Of a stretch of DNA of 13,196 nt, positions 5,376 to 11,917 are shown in pieces. The notes beneath the pieces are model-generated. The model was not told the DNA's origin. It did no database searches and worked only from the letters and a program-made list of their open reading frames with translations. Every line of letters begins with the position of its first letter. The first letter of the stretch is position 1. The stretch covers positions 1-13,196 of the forward strand of contig JAHAAK010000052.1 of assembly GCA_018376905.1 (NCBI GenBank). Direction: 5' to 3'. The DNA comes from Collinsella sp. Lineage in GTDB: Bacteria > Actinomycetota > Coriobacteriia > Coriobacteriales > Coriobacteriaceae. The position numbers and the translations under genes are program-made.

Positions 5376-5615
5376 ATGCTGTCGCAAAATCAATCGAGAT
5401 ACTTGGACGCAATCGGCTTTACCCTGCTCGCATCACTCTTTGCTAGCGACCTTTTGCTGAAACCGCCCAAGGAACTCGTTTCGCTTGCCATAGACTGCAT
5501 TTCCGCCCTTTACTTTACGGCAACCCTATTCGTCGGACTAAAGGAGAGGAAAAAAGGCGCAGTCGCCGCATCCGCCGTATGCGTGATCATAACCATTGCA
5601 TCATTCTTTATCTGA
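5376..5615 (+). CDS. 79-aa small membrane protein
   Basis: ATG at 5376 has AAAAGG about 9 bases upstream. Three likely membrane segments are visible: residues 11-28 (AIGFTLLASLFASDLLL), 36-55 (SLAIDCISALYFTATLFVGL) and 61-79 (GAVAASAVCVIITIASFFI), with a KERKK cytoplasmic loop at 56-60 between the last two. This suggests a small inner-membrane protein. No known family is recognised; small immunity proteins, holin-like proteins and small transport subunits share this shape. Its last 8 bases overlap the 3' end of the convergent 114-aa gene, and no terminator lies between them, so the transcripts probably collide or overlap. Confidence 0.6.
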   Translation: MLSQNQSRYLDAIGFTLLASLFASDLLLKPPKELVSLAIDCISALYFTATLFVGLKERKKGAVAASAVCVIITIASFFI

Positions 5616-5952
5616 CACATTGGTGATTTAGGGGCAATATCGTAGGAATACGACCGGGAGAGTCGGGACCATAGGCTCCGGTAAGAACCTTCGCCATGCC
5701 CCACGCATCGAGCCCGATGATTTCCCCGCCGGATGCCCTGACGGTCACGGCCTCCGGCGTCCACGCGATTTCATCGTCCGTGAGGCGGATGGGTGTGACG
5801 CTGCCGGCGTCCATCCGCCTCACGACCTCATTCCGCTTATCGCGCCAGCCCGGCTTGAGCCATTTGATGACGGTCGGACGCGAGACGCCAAGGACGCACG
5901 GGCGCAGCTCGAGCTCTAATACATGAGGTCCCATCTTGTAATGCGTGAACAT
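5608..5952 (-). CDS. 114-aa HTH-like hypothetical protein
   Basis: The frame runs from 5952. No clear ribosome site precedes that ATG or the in-frame one at residue 7 (5934), so the start is uncertain and could be leaderless. Residues 19-33 (CVLGVSRPTVIKWLK) look like the turn and recognition helix of a helix-turn-helix, with the first helix weak or missing. The rest (DDEIAWTPEAVTVRASGGEIIGL) looks like a small beta-rich domain ending in a basic, proline-containing tail. No family is recognised. An ATTAACATG site lies directly upstream (5949-5982), overlapping the start and matching the site by parA, so it may belong to the same RHH regulon. It could be a regulator carried with the partition module. 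Confidence 0.5.
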   Translation of the reverse strand: MFTHYKMGPHVLELELRPCVLGVSRPTVIKWLKPGWRDKRNEVVRRMDAGSVTPIRLTDDEIAWTPEAVTVRASGGEIIGLDAWGMAKVLTGAYGPDSPGRIPTILPLNHQCVR

Positions 5953-5982
5953 ATGACTACATTAACATGGTCATGTATTACC
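5949..5982. promoter_or_regulatory. ATTAACATG site over the 114-aa gene start
   Basis: ATATGAC (5951-5957) and GTCATGTAT (5970-5978) flank a central ATTAACATG (5961-5969), the same arrangement as at 4902-4935. It overlaps the proposed start of the 114-aa gene and would repress it if bound. Confidence 0.45.
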
Positions 5983-6043
5983 GAACGTTATATGCTGAGC
6001 TGGATCCGCCCGTCTGTTATCTTGGCTGCTGACCGCTGAGAAC

Positions 6044-6151
6044 ATGGCCGCCGTCATCGGCAAGGATGGCGTGGAGACGGAGATTCAGGTGGGGCAGATG
6101 TGCCAAACACTGGGCAAGCCTGGCTTCGATTGGCTGTTTAATAAGCACTAA
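6044..6151 (+). pseudogene. 35-aa orphan ORF, possible gene remnant
   Basis: This plus-strand frame encodes MAAVIGKDGVETEIQVG... ending in PGFDWLFNKH. The frame stays open upstream to a TGA near 5996, with residues that also read as protein (LLSWLLTAEN), but no good ribosome site precedes the ATG. It may be the C-terminal end of a lost gene. No family is recognised. It is the only sign of a gene between 5953 and 6360. Confidence 0.25.
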
Positions 6152-6189
6152 CGGTTGAGTTATTGCAGCATAATCGCAGCTGTAAATAG

Positions 6190-6235
6190 GTGACCATATG
6201 ACCATGCTAATATGTGCGCACAGTCATATGGTCAC
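6190..6235. repeat. Perfect 13-bp inverted repeat around a TTAGCATG core
   Basis: GTGACCATATGAC (6190-6202) and GTCATATGGTCAC (6223-6235) match perfectly across a 20-bp spacer carrying CATGCTAATATG. On the minus strand the core reads CATATTAGCATG, akin to ATTAACATG upstream of parA. It lies in the gap after the surface-protein terminator with no gene start beside it, which fits a partition or architectural site better than a promoter operator. Confidence 0.6.
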
Positions 6236-6306
6236 AGTTGTAGATCGGTTTAATCTGTGGCCCTTAAGCTGAAGCTGCCTCAACGAACCGTGGCTGGCAA
6301 GACGAA

Positions 6307-6338
6307 AAAGGGGAATCCCTTTTGCAGGATTCCCCTTT
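6307..6338 (-). terminator. Terminator of the surface-protein gene
   Basis: AAAGGGGAATCC (6307-6318) and GGATTCCCCTTT (6327-6338) form a perfect 12-bp stem with an 8-base loop; on the minus strand TTTTT runs through the foot. It lies 22 bases past the stop of the large surface-protein gene. Confidence 0.92.
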
Positions 6339-6360
6339 CCGAGTCGTTATGCGATTTGTC

Positions 6361-9300
6361 CTACATCTGCTCGCGGCGCTTCTTCTGGTCGAGGAAGACG
6401 CCGGCCGCCACGAGGACGGTACCGCCGATGGCGAACGTCTCGCCGATGAGTCCCGCGCTGTCGCCGGTCTGGGCGAGGCTGCCGGGCTGGGCGGCCTCCG
6501 TGCCGGCGAGGTGCTTCGGGGTGTATGCCGCCTGCTTCTTTGCGGCCTCCTCCGCCTCCTGTCGTGCGATCTCATCGGAAAGCTTCTGCTCCGCTGCGAT
6601 GCGGTCGGACTTCGCCTGCTCGTAGGCGGCGAGTGCCGCATCGTAGCCGGGCTGGAGCTCGTCCACCGCGGCCTGCTTCTCGTCCAGGATGGCCTTGGCG
6701 GGCGCGACCTTGGCACGTGCCTCGACTGCTGCGGCGAAAAGCGCGTTGAGGGCGTCATCCGCGTTCACATCATGGCCGGAAGCGATCGCCGCGCCGGCAT
6801 CGATGGAGTTCAGCTTCGACAGCTTGGCGTCTGCCTGCGCCTTCGCCTGCTCGGCGGCGGAGACCAGGGACTCGGCGGCGGCGGTATCCGCCTTCGCGGC
6901 ATCGAGGGCGGCCTTGGTGTCATTGACAGCCTTTACTGCATCCTGCTCGCGCTGCTGTGTCTCTGCGAGCTTCGCGGCAAGGCCGGTGAGGATGTCGAGG
7001 TTCGACTGTGCGCCCACAAGATCGGTCTGGGAGCCGGTGAGCCTGTCGGCGGCAACGCCGGTGTCGGCCTTTGCGGCATCGACGGCACGCTGGGCATCCG
7101 CGAGGGCGCGTGCGGTGCCGTTCGCCTTTTGCTTGGCGGCTGCGAGGACTGCCGCCTTCTCGGCCTGGTCGGCTGCCGCCGCGTCATGGACGCTCTTTGC
7201 GGTATCGACCGCCTTCTTGGCGTCGGCGACGTCCTGGAAGAACTTCGCGAGGTCGGCGTTCGCATCGTCCACGCCCTGCTGCTTAGCAGCGGTGTCCGCC
7301 TTGGCGGAATCCAACTTAGACTGTGCGGTCATTACGGCTGCGTTGGCAGCATCAAAGGCGACCTGCTTCTGCTGGACGGTCGACTTTGCCGTATCGACTG
7401 CCGCGTTGGCGGCATCGAGGTCCGATTTCGCCGCATCAAGCTCGGTCTGGGCATCCGTGACGCCCTGCTGCTTGGCGGCGACATCAGCCTTGGTGGCATC
7501 GACGGCACGCTGGGCATCGGCAACACCCTGCTTTGCGGCATCGACACCTGCCTGTGCGGAATCCACCGCGACCTGCTTCTGCTGGACGGTTGTGGCGGCG
7601 CCGGCGGCTGCCTGCTTCTTGGATGCGAGATTGGTCTTGGCTGCGTCGAGTGCGCTCTTGGCGTTCTTGAGGCCGTTGATATAGGAGGTCAGCTTCTGCT
7701 CGTACTCGTCGACGGACATGGGATTCATGTTCCAGCCTGAACCTGCCCAACCAAGGTTTGCGGTATCGAGGCTGTCGGTCTGCCAGCCGTTCAAGGTTCC
7801 CTTGCTGCAGACTGCCATGCCCATATAGCCGATTTCGGGGCTGATGACATGCAGGTAGTGACCGACGGTTGCGGGATATCCGGCAACCTTGAAGTGCTGG
7901 TTGACATAGGATTCAATCCCGCTATGCGTCCTGTAGAAATCTACGGCATCCTTACCGGTTAGACCGGTGACGCCATAGAGCTCCTGAACCGCCTGATCGA
8001 AGAAAGCCTTTTCTTGGTCAACCCACTGCGGTTTCGGATCGGTTCCATAATTCCATGCGAGGTTTTCGGCCGTATCGAACTGCATGGAATGTCCAAACTT
8101 GACATCGGAATAGTTCGCGTTGACAATCGCCGCCGCAATGAGCTTGTACGTGACCTGGAGCTCAGAGAGACCGACGGACTTGCGGTACTCGTTGATGGAC
8201 TTCATGTACGGGATTGCCGCGAGCATGTTGTCGAGACTGGTCGCGTCGAGGCTGTTCCCCACCTCGGTGTAGTCCTTGTATGTGCAGTTCTGGATGATCT
8301 CGATGGCTGAATCGGCACCCATGGCACGGAAGAAGCCGATGGCTCCCTGCTTGAGTTGCGCGTCGGCGGAATCGAGTTTCGCCTGTGCCTCGTCGACCTT
8401 CTGCTGCGCGGCGGTCACGGCGGCGTCTGCGGTATCCTTTGCGGCCTTGGCGTTCGCGAGCTCTACGTCGGCGGCTGCCTTGGCGGACTCGGCGTCCTTG
8501 ACAGCCTGCTTCGCGGCATCCAGCTTGGCGACGGCGTCGACGTTCGCCTGCTTGGCCGCATCGAGGCCGGCGTTCGCGACACCGAGAGCGGACTGGGCGG
8601 CGTTCACACCGGATTCGGCATCGGCCGCGGTCTGCTGCTTCGCGGAGAGGGACGCCTGGGCATCATTCAGGTCGGCCTGTGCCGTTGCCGCAGCGGACTG
8701 TGCCTGCTCGAGCTCGGACTCGCACTGGGACTGTGCCGCTTGTGCGGCAGCGAGGGCTGCCTCTGCGTCCGCGACCTTCTGTTTTGCCGCATCGTACTCC
8801 GGACCGCTGGCGCCTGCCTCCGCTGCGGCGAGGTCGGCTTTCGCCTGCTCATAGGCGGCGCTGGCTGCTGCGGCCTTCGCATCCGCCGCGTCCTTGTTCT
8901 GCTGGGCTGCGGCGAGGACAGAATCGGCGGAATCCTTTGCAGACTGGGCCGCAACCAGCTTGGACTGGGCATCGGCAAGCGTCGCGTTGGCGTTGTCCAG
9001 TTCGGCCTGTGCCCTGTCCACGGCAGCCTGGGCGTCGCGCACGGCCTGCTCGGCGGCACTGATTGCCTCCGGGGTGGCGCTTACGGCATCGGCCTTGGCC
9101 TTATCGAGGGCATCCTTGGCATTCTGGGCCGCCTTGATGGCGGACTGGTACGCTTCGTCCTTCTCGGATGCATCCGCCTTGGCGTCTGCGAGACCCGCCT
9201 TCGCCTGCTCGAGGTCCTTGCCGGCGGCATCGGCGGCGTCCTTGCCCTCCGCGACCTGACGGGCGTACTCGTCCATTGCCGCTCGGTCGGCTGCCGTACC

Positions 9301-9711
9301 GGCGTTGACTGCAGAATCGTAGGATGCCTTGGCCTGGTCGCGGGCGGAAGCCGCCTCGTTGTAGGGGCCGGCGACCTCATCGTAGGATGCCTTGGCGGCG
9401 TCCTCCTTCGCCTTCGCCTCGTCGACTGCCTTCTGCAGGTCCGCGATGGTCTGTGCGACGGATTTCGTGCCGGTACCGGATGCCGCGCCGGCGTGGGCGG
9501 CGATCGGCGACATCACGGCGGGGTGCTGCGTGCCCCCGTCACCGGTCTGGGCGAATGCCGTGAACGGTGAGATGAGGCTCGATCCGGTCATGGCGGCCAT
9601 GGTCGCCGCGGTGACGGTCAGACGCGCGATCCCCTTCGGAGTGTGAATCTTCTTGTTTGGCAGTGCGGCGAAGTGATCGCCACCGGCAGCGAAATGCTTT
9701 CCCTGAGTCAT
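6361..9711 (-). CDS. Cell-wall-anchored coiled-coil surface protein with CAP domain, 1116 aa
   Basis: A large secreted, sortase-anchored protein. Residues 1-54 form a long signal peptide (basic N-region to R30, hydrophobic core LTVTAATMAAMTG, likely cleavage after TAFA). Residues about 85-455 are an alanine-rich, A/D/K/Q heptad coiled coil. Residues about 495-660 form a CAP/SCP-type domain with FGHSMQF (H541), AENLAWNYG (E549) and VGHYLH (H618, H621), plus C476 and C635, which could form a disulfide. A second A-rich coiled coil runs from about 680 to 1050. The C-terminus is a sorting signal: LAQTG (1079-1083), a hydrophobic segment and KKRREQM. LAxTG is the motif preferred by class E sortases of high-GC Gram-positives. 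The stalk-domain-stalk layout suggests an adhesin projecting from the wall. The ribosome site is weak (GGAA about 8 bases upstream). Open antisense frames over it are GC-bias shadows. Confidence 0.93.
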   Translation of the reverse strand: MTQGKHFAAGGDHFAALPNKKIHTPKGIARLTVTAATMAAMTGSSLISPFTAFAQTGDGGTQHPAVMSPIAAHAGAASGTGTKSVAQTIADLQKAVDEAKAKEDAAKASYDEVAGPYNEAASARDQAKASYDSAVNAGTAADRAAMDEYARQVAEGKDAADAAGKDLEQAKAGLADAKADASEKDEAYQSAIKAAQNAKDALDKAKADAVSATPEAISAAEQAVRDAQAAVDRAQAELDNANATLADAQSKLVAAQSAKDSADSVLAAAQQNKDAADAKAAAASAAYEQAKADLAAAEAGASGPEYDAAKQKVADAEAALAAAQAAQSQCESELEQAQSAAATAQADLNDAQASLSAKQQTAADAESGVNAAQSALGVANAGLDAAKQANVDAVAKLDAAKQAVKDAESAKAAADVELANAKAAKDTADAAVTAAQQKVDEAQAKLDSADAQLKQGAIGFFRAMGADSAIEIIQNCTYKDYTEVGNSLDATSLDNMLAAIPYMKSINEYRKSVGLSELQVTYKLIAAAIVNANYSDVKFGHSMQFDTAENLAWNYGTDPKPQWVDQEKAFFDQAVQELYGVTGLTGKDAVDFYRTHSGIESYVNQHFKVAGYPATVGHYLHVISPEIGYMGMAVCSKGTLNGWQTDSLDTANLGWAGSGWNMNPMSVDEYEQKLTSYINGLKNAKSALDAAKTNLASKKQAAAGAATTVQQKQVAVDSAQAGVDAAKQGVADAQRAVDATKADVAAKQQGVTDAQTELDAAKSDLDAANAAVDTAKSTVQQKQVAFDAANAAVMTAQSKLDSAKADTAAKQQGVDDANADLAKFFQDVADAKKAVDTAKSVHDAAAADQAEKAAVLAAAKQKANGTARALADAQRAVDAAKADTGVAADRLTGSQTDLVGAQSNLDILTGLAAKLAETQQREQDAVKAVNDTKAALDAAKADTAAAESLVSAAEQAKAQADAKLSKLNSIDAGAAIASGHDVNADDALNALFAAAVEARAKVAPAKAILDEKQAAVDELQPGYDAALAAYEQAKSDRIAAEQKLSDEIARQEAEEAAKKQAAYTPKHLAGTEAAQPGSLAQTGDSAGLIGETFAIGGTVLVAAGVFLDQKKRREQM

Positions 9712-9794
9712 TGTGCTGTTCCATTCCTTTTCCGTGCCCTATCCGACTGGGCATCAGAGTGCTTTCCAATAGAGATAATTATGCGCCTTAACTG

Positions 9795-9856
9795 GGATTG
9801 TTGTATATAGTCCGTTGGCTTTTATACAACAATCCATGACTCTTTTTGTCATGGAT
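9795..9856 (-). promoter_or_regulatory. Surface-protein promoter with inverted-repeat operators
   Basis: On the minus strand TTGTTG (9832-9827) and TATATA (9809-9804) are exactly 17 bp apart, giving a leader of about 85 bases. A perfect 13-bp inverted repeat, GGATTGTTGTATA (9795-9807) and TATACAACAATCC (9823-9835), overlaps both elements. A second perfect 9-bp repeat, ATCCATGAC (9832-9840) and GTCATGGAT (9848-9856), abuts it towards the XRE gene. Bound regulator would block the surface-protein promoter and could also control the divergent gene. Confidence 0.75.
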
Positions 9857-9880
9857 ACGACGCTTTAGAAATCATTCGGC

Positions 9881-10069
9881 ATGAGATGCAAAGAGCTTCG
9901 CGCTGGACTCGGGTGCAGCCAGGAGCAGTTCGCCAATTTGATTGAAATGGATCGATCCTACTACGCGAGCATTGAAGTCGGGCGGCGTAATGTCAGCCTC
10001 TCAAATCTCAAGAAGATTGCCGACGGATTTCAAATCAGCATTGCTGAACTCATGAGAGGCGTCAGCTAA
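9881..10069 (+). CDS. 62-aa XRE-family HTH regulator
   Basis: A single Cro/CI-type (HTH_3) domain fills the protein: helices at residues 2-9 (RCKELRAG), 12-20 (SQEQFANLI), recognition helix about 23-32 (DRSYYASIEVG), then SLSNLKKIADGF and ISIAELM. It ends straight after the DNA-binding domain, so it has no sensor domain. No Shine-Dalgarno precedes the ATG, and an in-frame stop lies just upstream. With a TTGTCA at 9846-9851 and a weak AT-rich -10 near 9866-9872, the ATG could be the transcript's 5' end, that is, leaderless. It is divergent from the surface-protein gene across inverted repeats, so control of that gene and of itself is the likely role. Bases 10070-10128 show no other feature. 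Confidence 0.85.
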   Translation: MRCKELRAGLGCSQEQFANLIEMDRSYYASIEVGRRNVSLSNLKKIADGFQISIAELMRGVS

Positions 10070-10128
10070 ATTTATCCGTCTCATAGTTCACAGTGGGTCT
10101 CGTTGATTAGCGCCTTAAGAAAATGGAA

Positions 10129-10229
10129 ATCGTCCCAACGAACTATCGTCAATCGTCCCAATAAATTACCGTCAATCGTCCCAATAAGTAATCGTTATTT
10201 GTCCCAACGACGCAGATAGACGCTATAAT
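10129..10229 (+). promoter_or_regulatory. Four 23-bp direct repeats and promoter of the ATPase gene
   Basis: GTCCCAAYRA-containing repeats start at 10129, 10152, 10175 and 10198, exactly 23 bp apart; the first three begin ATCGTCCCAA, the fourth TTTGTCCCAA. A second phased element (ATCGTCA-like) lies in most units. TATAAT (10224-10229) is the -10, and the fourth repeat lies over the -35 position (TTGTCC, 19 bp away, a poor match). The array therefore looks like a binding site for an activator or repressor of the ATPase gene. Confidence 0.7.
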
Positions 10230-10257
10230 TTCAAATGAATGATTGGAGGGAAAGCCG

Positions 10258-11523
10258 ATGGATAGGTATATAGGACGTTGTGTTGACTGCTTGGTCGAGC
10301 GCGACCTTGGCATTTTTGGTGCAGTGCTCATTCAGGGGCCGAAATGGTGTGGAAAGACAACGACAGCTCAGAGATTTGCCGAGTCATCGTTATCTCTCTC
10401 CGACCCATCTGGCGGTTTTGCGGCCCTCCAGCTCGCTCGTCTCGATCCGGCCCAAGCAATTGTCGGACCGACCCCGAGGCTTGTCGACGAATGGCAGGAA
10501 GAACCGAAGCTATGGGATGCCGTGCGATTCGAATGCGATGTCAGGGGAGGGGAGCCAGGACAGTTCATTCTCACCGGATCTGCGACGCCGCGAGCCGAGA
10601 ACCAGCCGATGCACAGCGGTGTGGGTCGAATCGCCCGTTTGCGGATGGATACCATGACGCTTTTCGAGCTCGGTATTTCGTCGGGAGCGGTCTCGCTTGG
10701 TGCGTTGCTCGATGGCGATTCCGTTGCGGCGTCACTCGGATCCATCGCCGGTATCGCCGGTATCGCGGATTTGCTCTGCCGCGGCGGTTGGCCCCAAGCG
10801 GTCGGTAAGACAACTGCCGACGCAATGCGGATAGCCGCCGCCTATATTGACGGTGTTTGCGAGTCTGACGTTTCGAGGGCGGATGGAGTGAAACGTGACC
10901 CGGTTAAGGTAAGGGCCTTGCTCTCGTCGCTTGCACGCAATGAATCGACTCTTGCCGGCATGAGGTCCATCGAAAGGGATTTGGGCGTTGACGTCTCAAA
11001 GAATACGATTACCGGCTACATGGACGCGCTGCGCCGTATCAATATCGTCGACGATGTCCCCGCGTGGCATCCGGCTCTCAGGTCGCCGGTGAAGTTGCGG
11101 CAGGGCGCGAAGCGGCACCTTGCGGACTCATCGCTCGCCGTCGCCCTCATCGGTGCGGATCCGGAGTCGTTGTCATCCGATCCGAAGACCCTTGGCTTGC
11201 TCTTCGAATCCCTTGTGCTGCACGATCTCAAGGTTTACGCGGCGGCCAGCGATGCGACCGTATCTCACTACCACGACGCTGACGACCTAGAGGTCGACGC
11301 GATTGTCCATCGTCGTGACGGCTCGTGGGTTGCCGTTGAGGTTAAGCTCGGGAGCCCCCAAGTCCCAGAGGCAGTGGAAAATCTGCTTCGACTTGAGCGA
11401 AAGCTGGTCGATCGCGGGGAGAGGCCGCCTGCGGCGAAACTCATCGTCATCGGGTTTGGTATGCCGGCTCACGTAACTAGCGAAGGCATCGTTGTTGCTC
11501 CGGTCGATACGCTCGGAATCTAA
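10258..11523 (+). CDS. AAA+ ATPase with DUF4143 domain, 421 aa
   Basis: The start is set at ATG 10258, since GGAGGG lies 7 bases upstream; an in-frame ATG at 10243 has no such site. The N-terminal AAA_14-type domain has Walker A GPKWCGKTT (27-35), a Walker B-like LVDEW (75-79) and ILTGS (104-108). The C-terminal half fits DUF4143, with a winged-helix-like KNTITGYMDALRRINI and LLFESLVLHDLKVYA. It ends in a PD-(D/E)xK-like pattern: D347 in EVDAI and E361-V362-K363 in AVEVK. Such ATPases are common in anaerobic gut bacteria and archaea; their role is unsettled. The nuclease-like motif suggests action on DNA but is inferred. The gene stands alone between a repeat-rich promoter and a long inverted repeat, an arrangement suggestive of a cassette. 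Confidence 0.9.
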   Translation: MDRYIGRCVDCLVERDLGIFGAVLIQGPKWCGKTTTAQRFAESSLSLSDPSGGFAALQLARLDPAQAIVGPTPRLVDEWQEEPKLWDAVRFECDVRGGEPGQFILTGSATPRAENQPMHSGVGRIARLRMDTMTLFELGISSGAVSLGALLDGDSVAASLGSIAGIAGIADLLCRGGWPQAVGKTTADAMRIAAAYIDGVCESDVSRADGVKRDPVKVRALLSSLARNESTLAGMRSIERDLGVDVSKNTITGYMDALRRINIVDDVPAWHPALRSPVKLRQGAKRHLADSSLAVALIGADPESLSSDPKTLGLLFESLVLHDLKVYAAASDATVSHYHDADDLEVDAIVHRRDGSWVAVEVKLGSPQVPEAVENLLRLERKLVDRGERPPAAKLIVIGFGMPAHVTSEGIVVAPVDTLGI

Positions 11524-11539
11524 ATTATTGTTATTTGCA

Positions 11540-11586
11540 TTTCCAGAAATCCTCTATCTAGACGCCTCCTAGAGGATTTCTGGAAA
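11540..11586. repeat. Perfect 17-bp inverted repeat after the ATPase gene
   Basis: TTTCCAGAAATCCTCTA (11540-11556) and TAGAGGATTTCTGGAAA (11570-11586) match perfectly around a 13-base loop. No T-tract follows on either strand, so it is an imperfect candidate for a terminator, though it begins 17 bases after the ATPase stop and 22 bases after the pseudogene stop on the other strand. It may be a bidirectional terminator, a MITE-like remnant or a recombination site. Confidence 0.7.
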
Positions 11587-11607
11587 CAACCGGTATTTTG
11601 ATCTGGG

Positions 11608-11839
11608 CTACGAAAGGTTACGGGTCCAGATTCCGTGCTGCGTGGAGCCGGTGATCTTGTATCCGTGGCGGTCGATTCACGCCGCAAGCCTGTCCCAGTC
11701 GATGCGTTTCCAGTTGCCGCACGGCGCGTGGTTCACGATGAGCCCGCCGGCGACCATGAGCGCGTGGTTGCGTGCCTTGCGCACCTCGCGCGCGAGCGCC
11801 CTCTTCTTGTCCGAAATCTGGACCTCTGCCTGCTTGGTA
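11608..11839 (-). pseudogene. Decayed C-terminal remnant, possibly TraD/MobC-like
   Basis: On the minus strand, coming out of the IS, a frame reads TTKQAEVQISDKKRALAREV, RKARNHALMVAGGLIVNHAP, then CGNWKRIDWDRLAA and a TGA at 11677-11679. It continues in the same frame with IDRHGYKITGSTQHGIWTRN and LS to a TAG at 11608-11610. The protein-like text on both sides of the TGA suggests it was once TGG (Trp). The N-terminal part is missing because the IS256-family element inserted here. The basic helix followed by GGLI resembles small conjugation accessory proteins of the TraD/MobC type, but that is weak. The gene is dead from two lesions: insertion and nonsense mutation. Confidence 0.6.
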
Positions 11840-11917
11840 GTGTCGAGAAAGTTGGTGTAGCGCCCGATCCGAAGTGAGTCGGCCCGGCGTACTGGAATCT
11901 GGAATACGGTTGATATC

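Noticed and set aside
6322..7740. 472-aa open frame antisense to the surface-protein gene
   Set aside because: It is the GC-rich shadow of alanine-rich codons in the real gene; no ribosome site and a Leu/Gly/Arg/Cys-biased product.
8356..9570. 404-aa antisense frame over the N-terminal coiled coil
   Set aside because: Same shadow effect of repeated GCN codons; composition is unlike any protein family.
9539..9769. 76-aa frame overlapping the surface-protein start
   Set aside because: An AAGGA lies near its internal ATG (about 9733), but the product is Arg/His-rich and out of frame with the signal peptide.
10129..10210. CRISPR-like repeats before the ATPase gene
   Set aside because: The period is only 23 bp with related sequence in the gaps, and the array overlaps a promoter; it is a direct-repeat operator.
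11840..11880. Matching YTN-like protein text at both IS ends (around 11850 and 13175) suggesting duplicated gene pieces
   Set aside because: The two stretches are the inverted terminal repeats of the IS256 element; the shared peptide text is a by-product.
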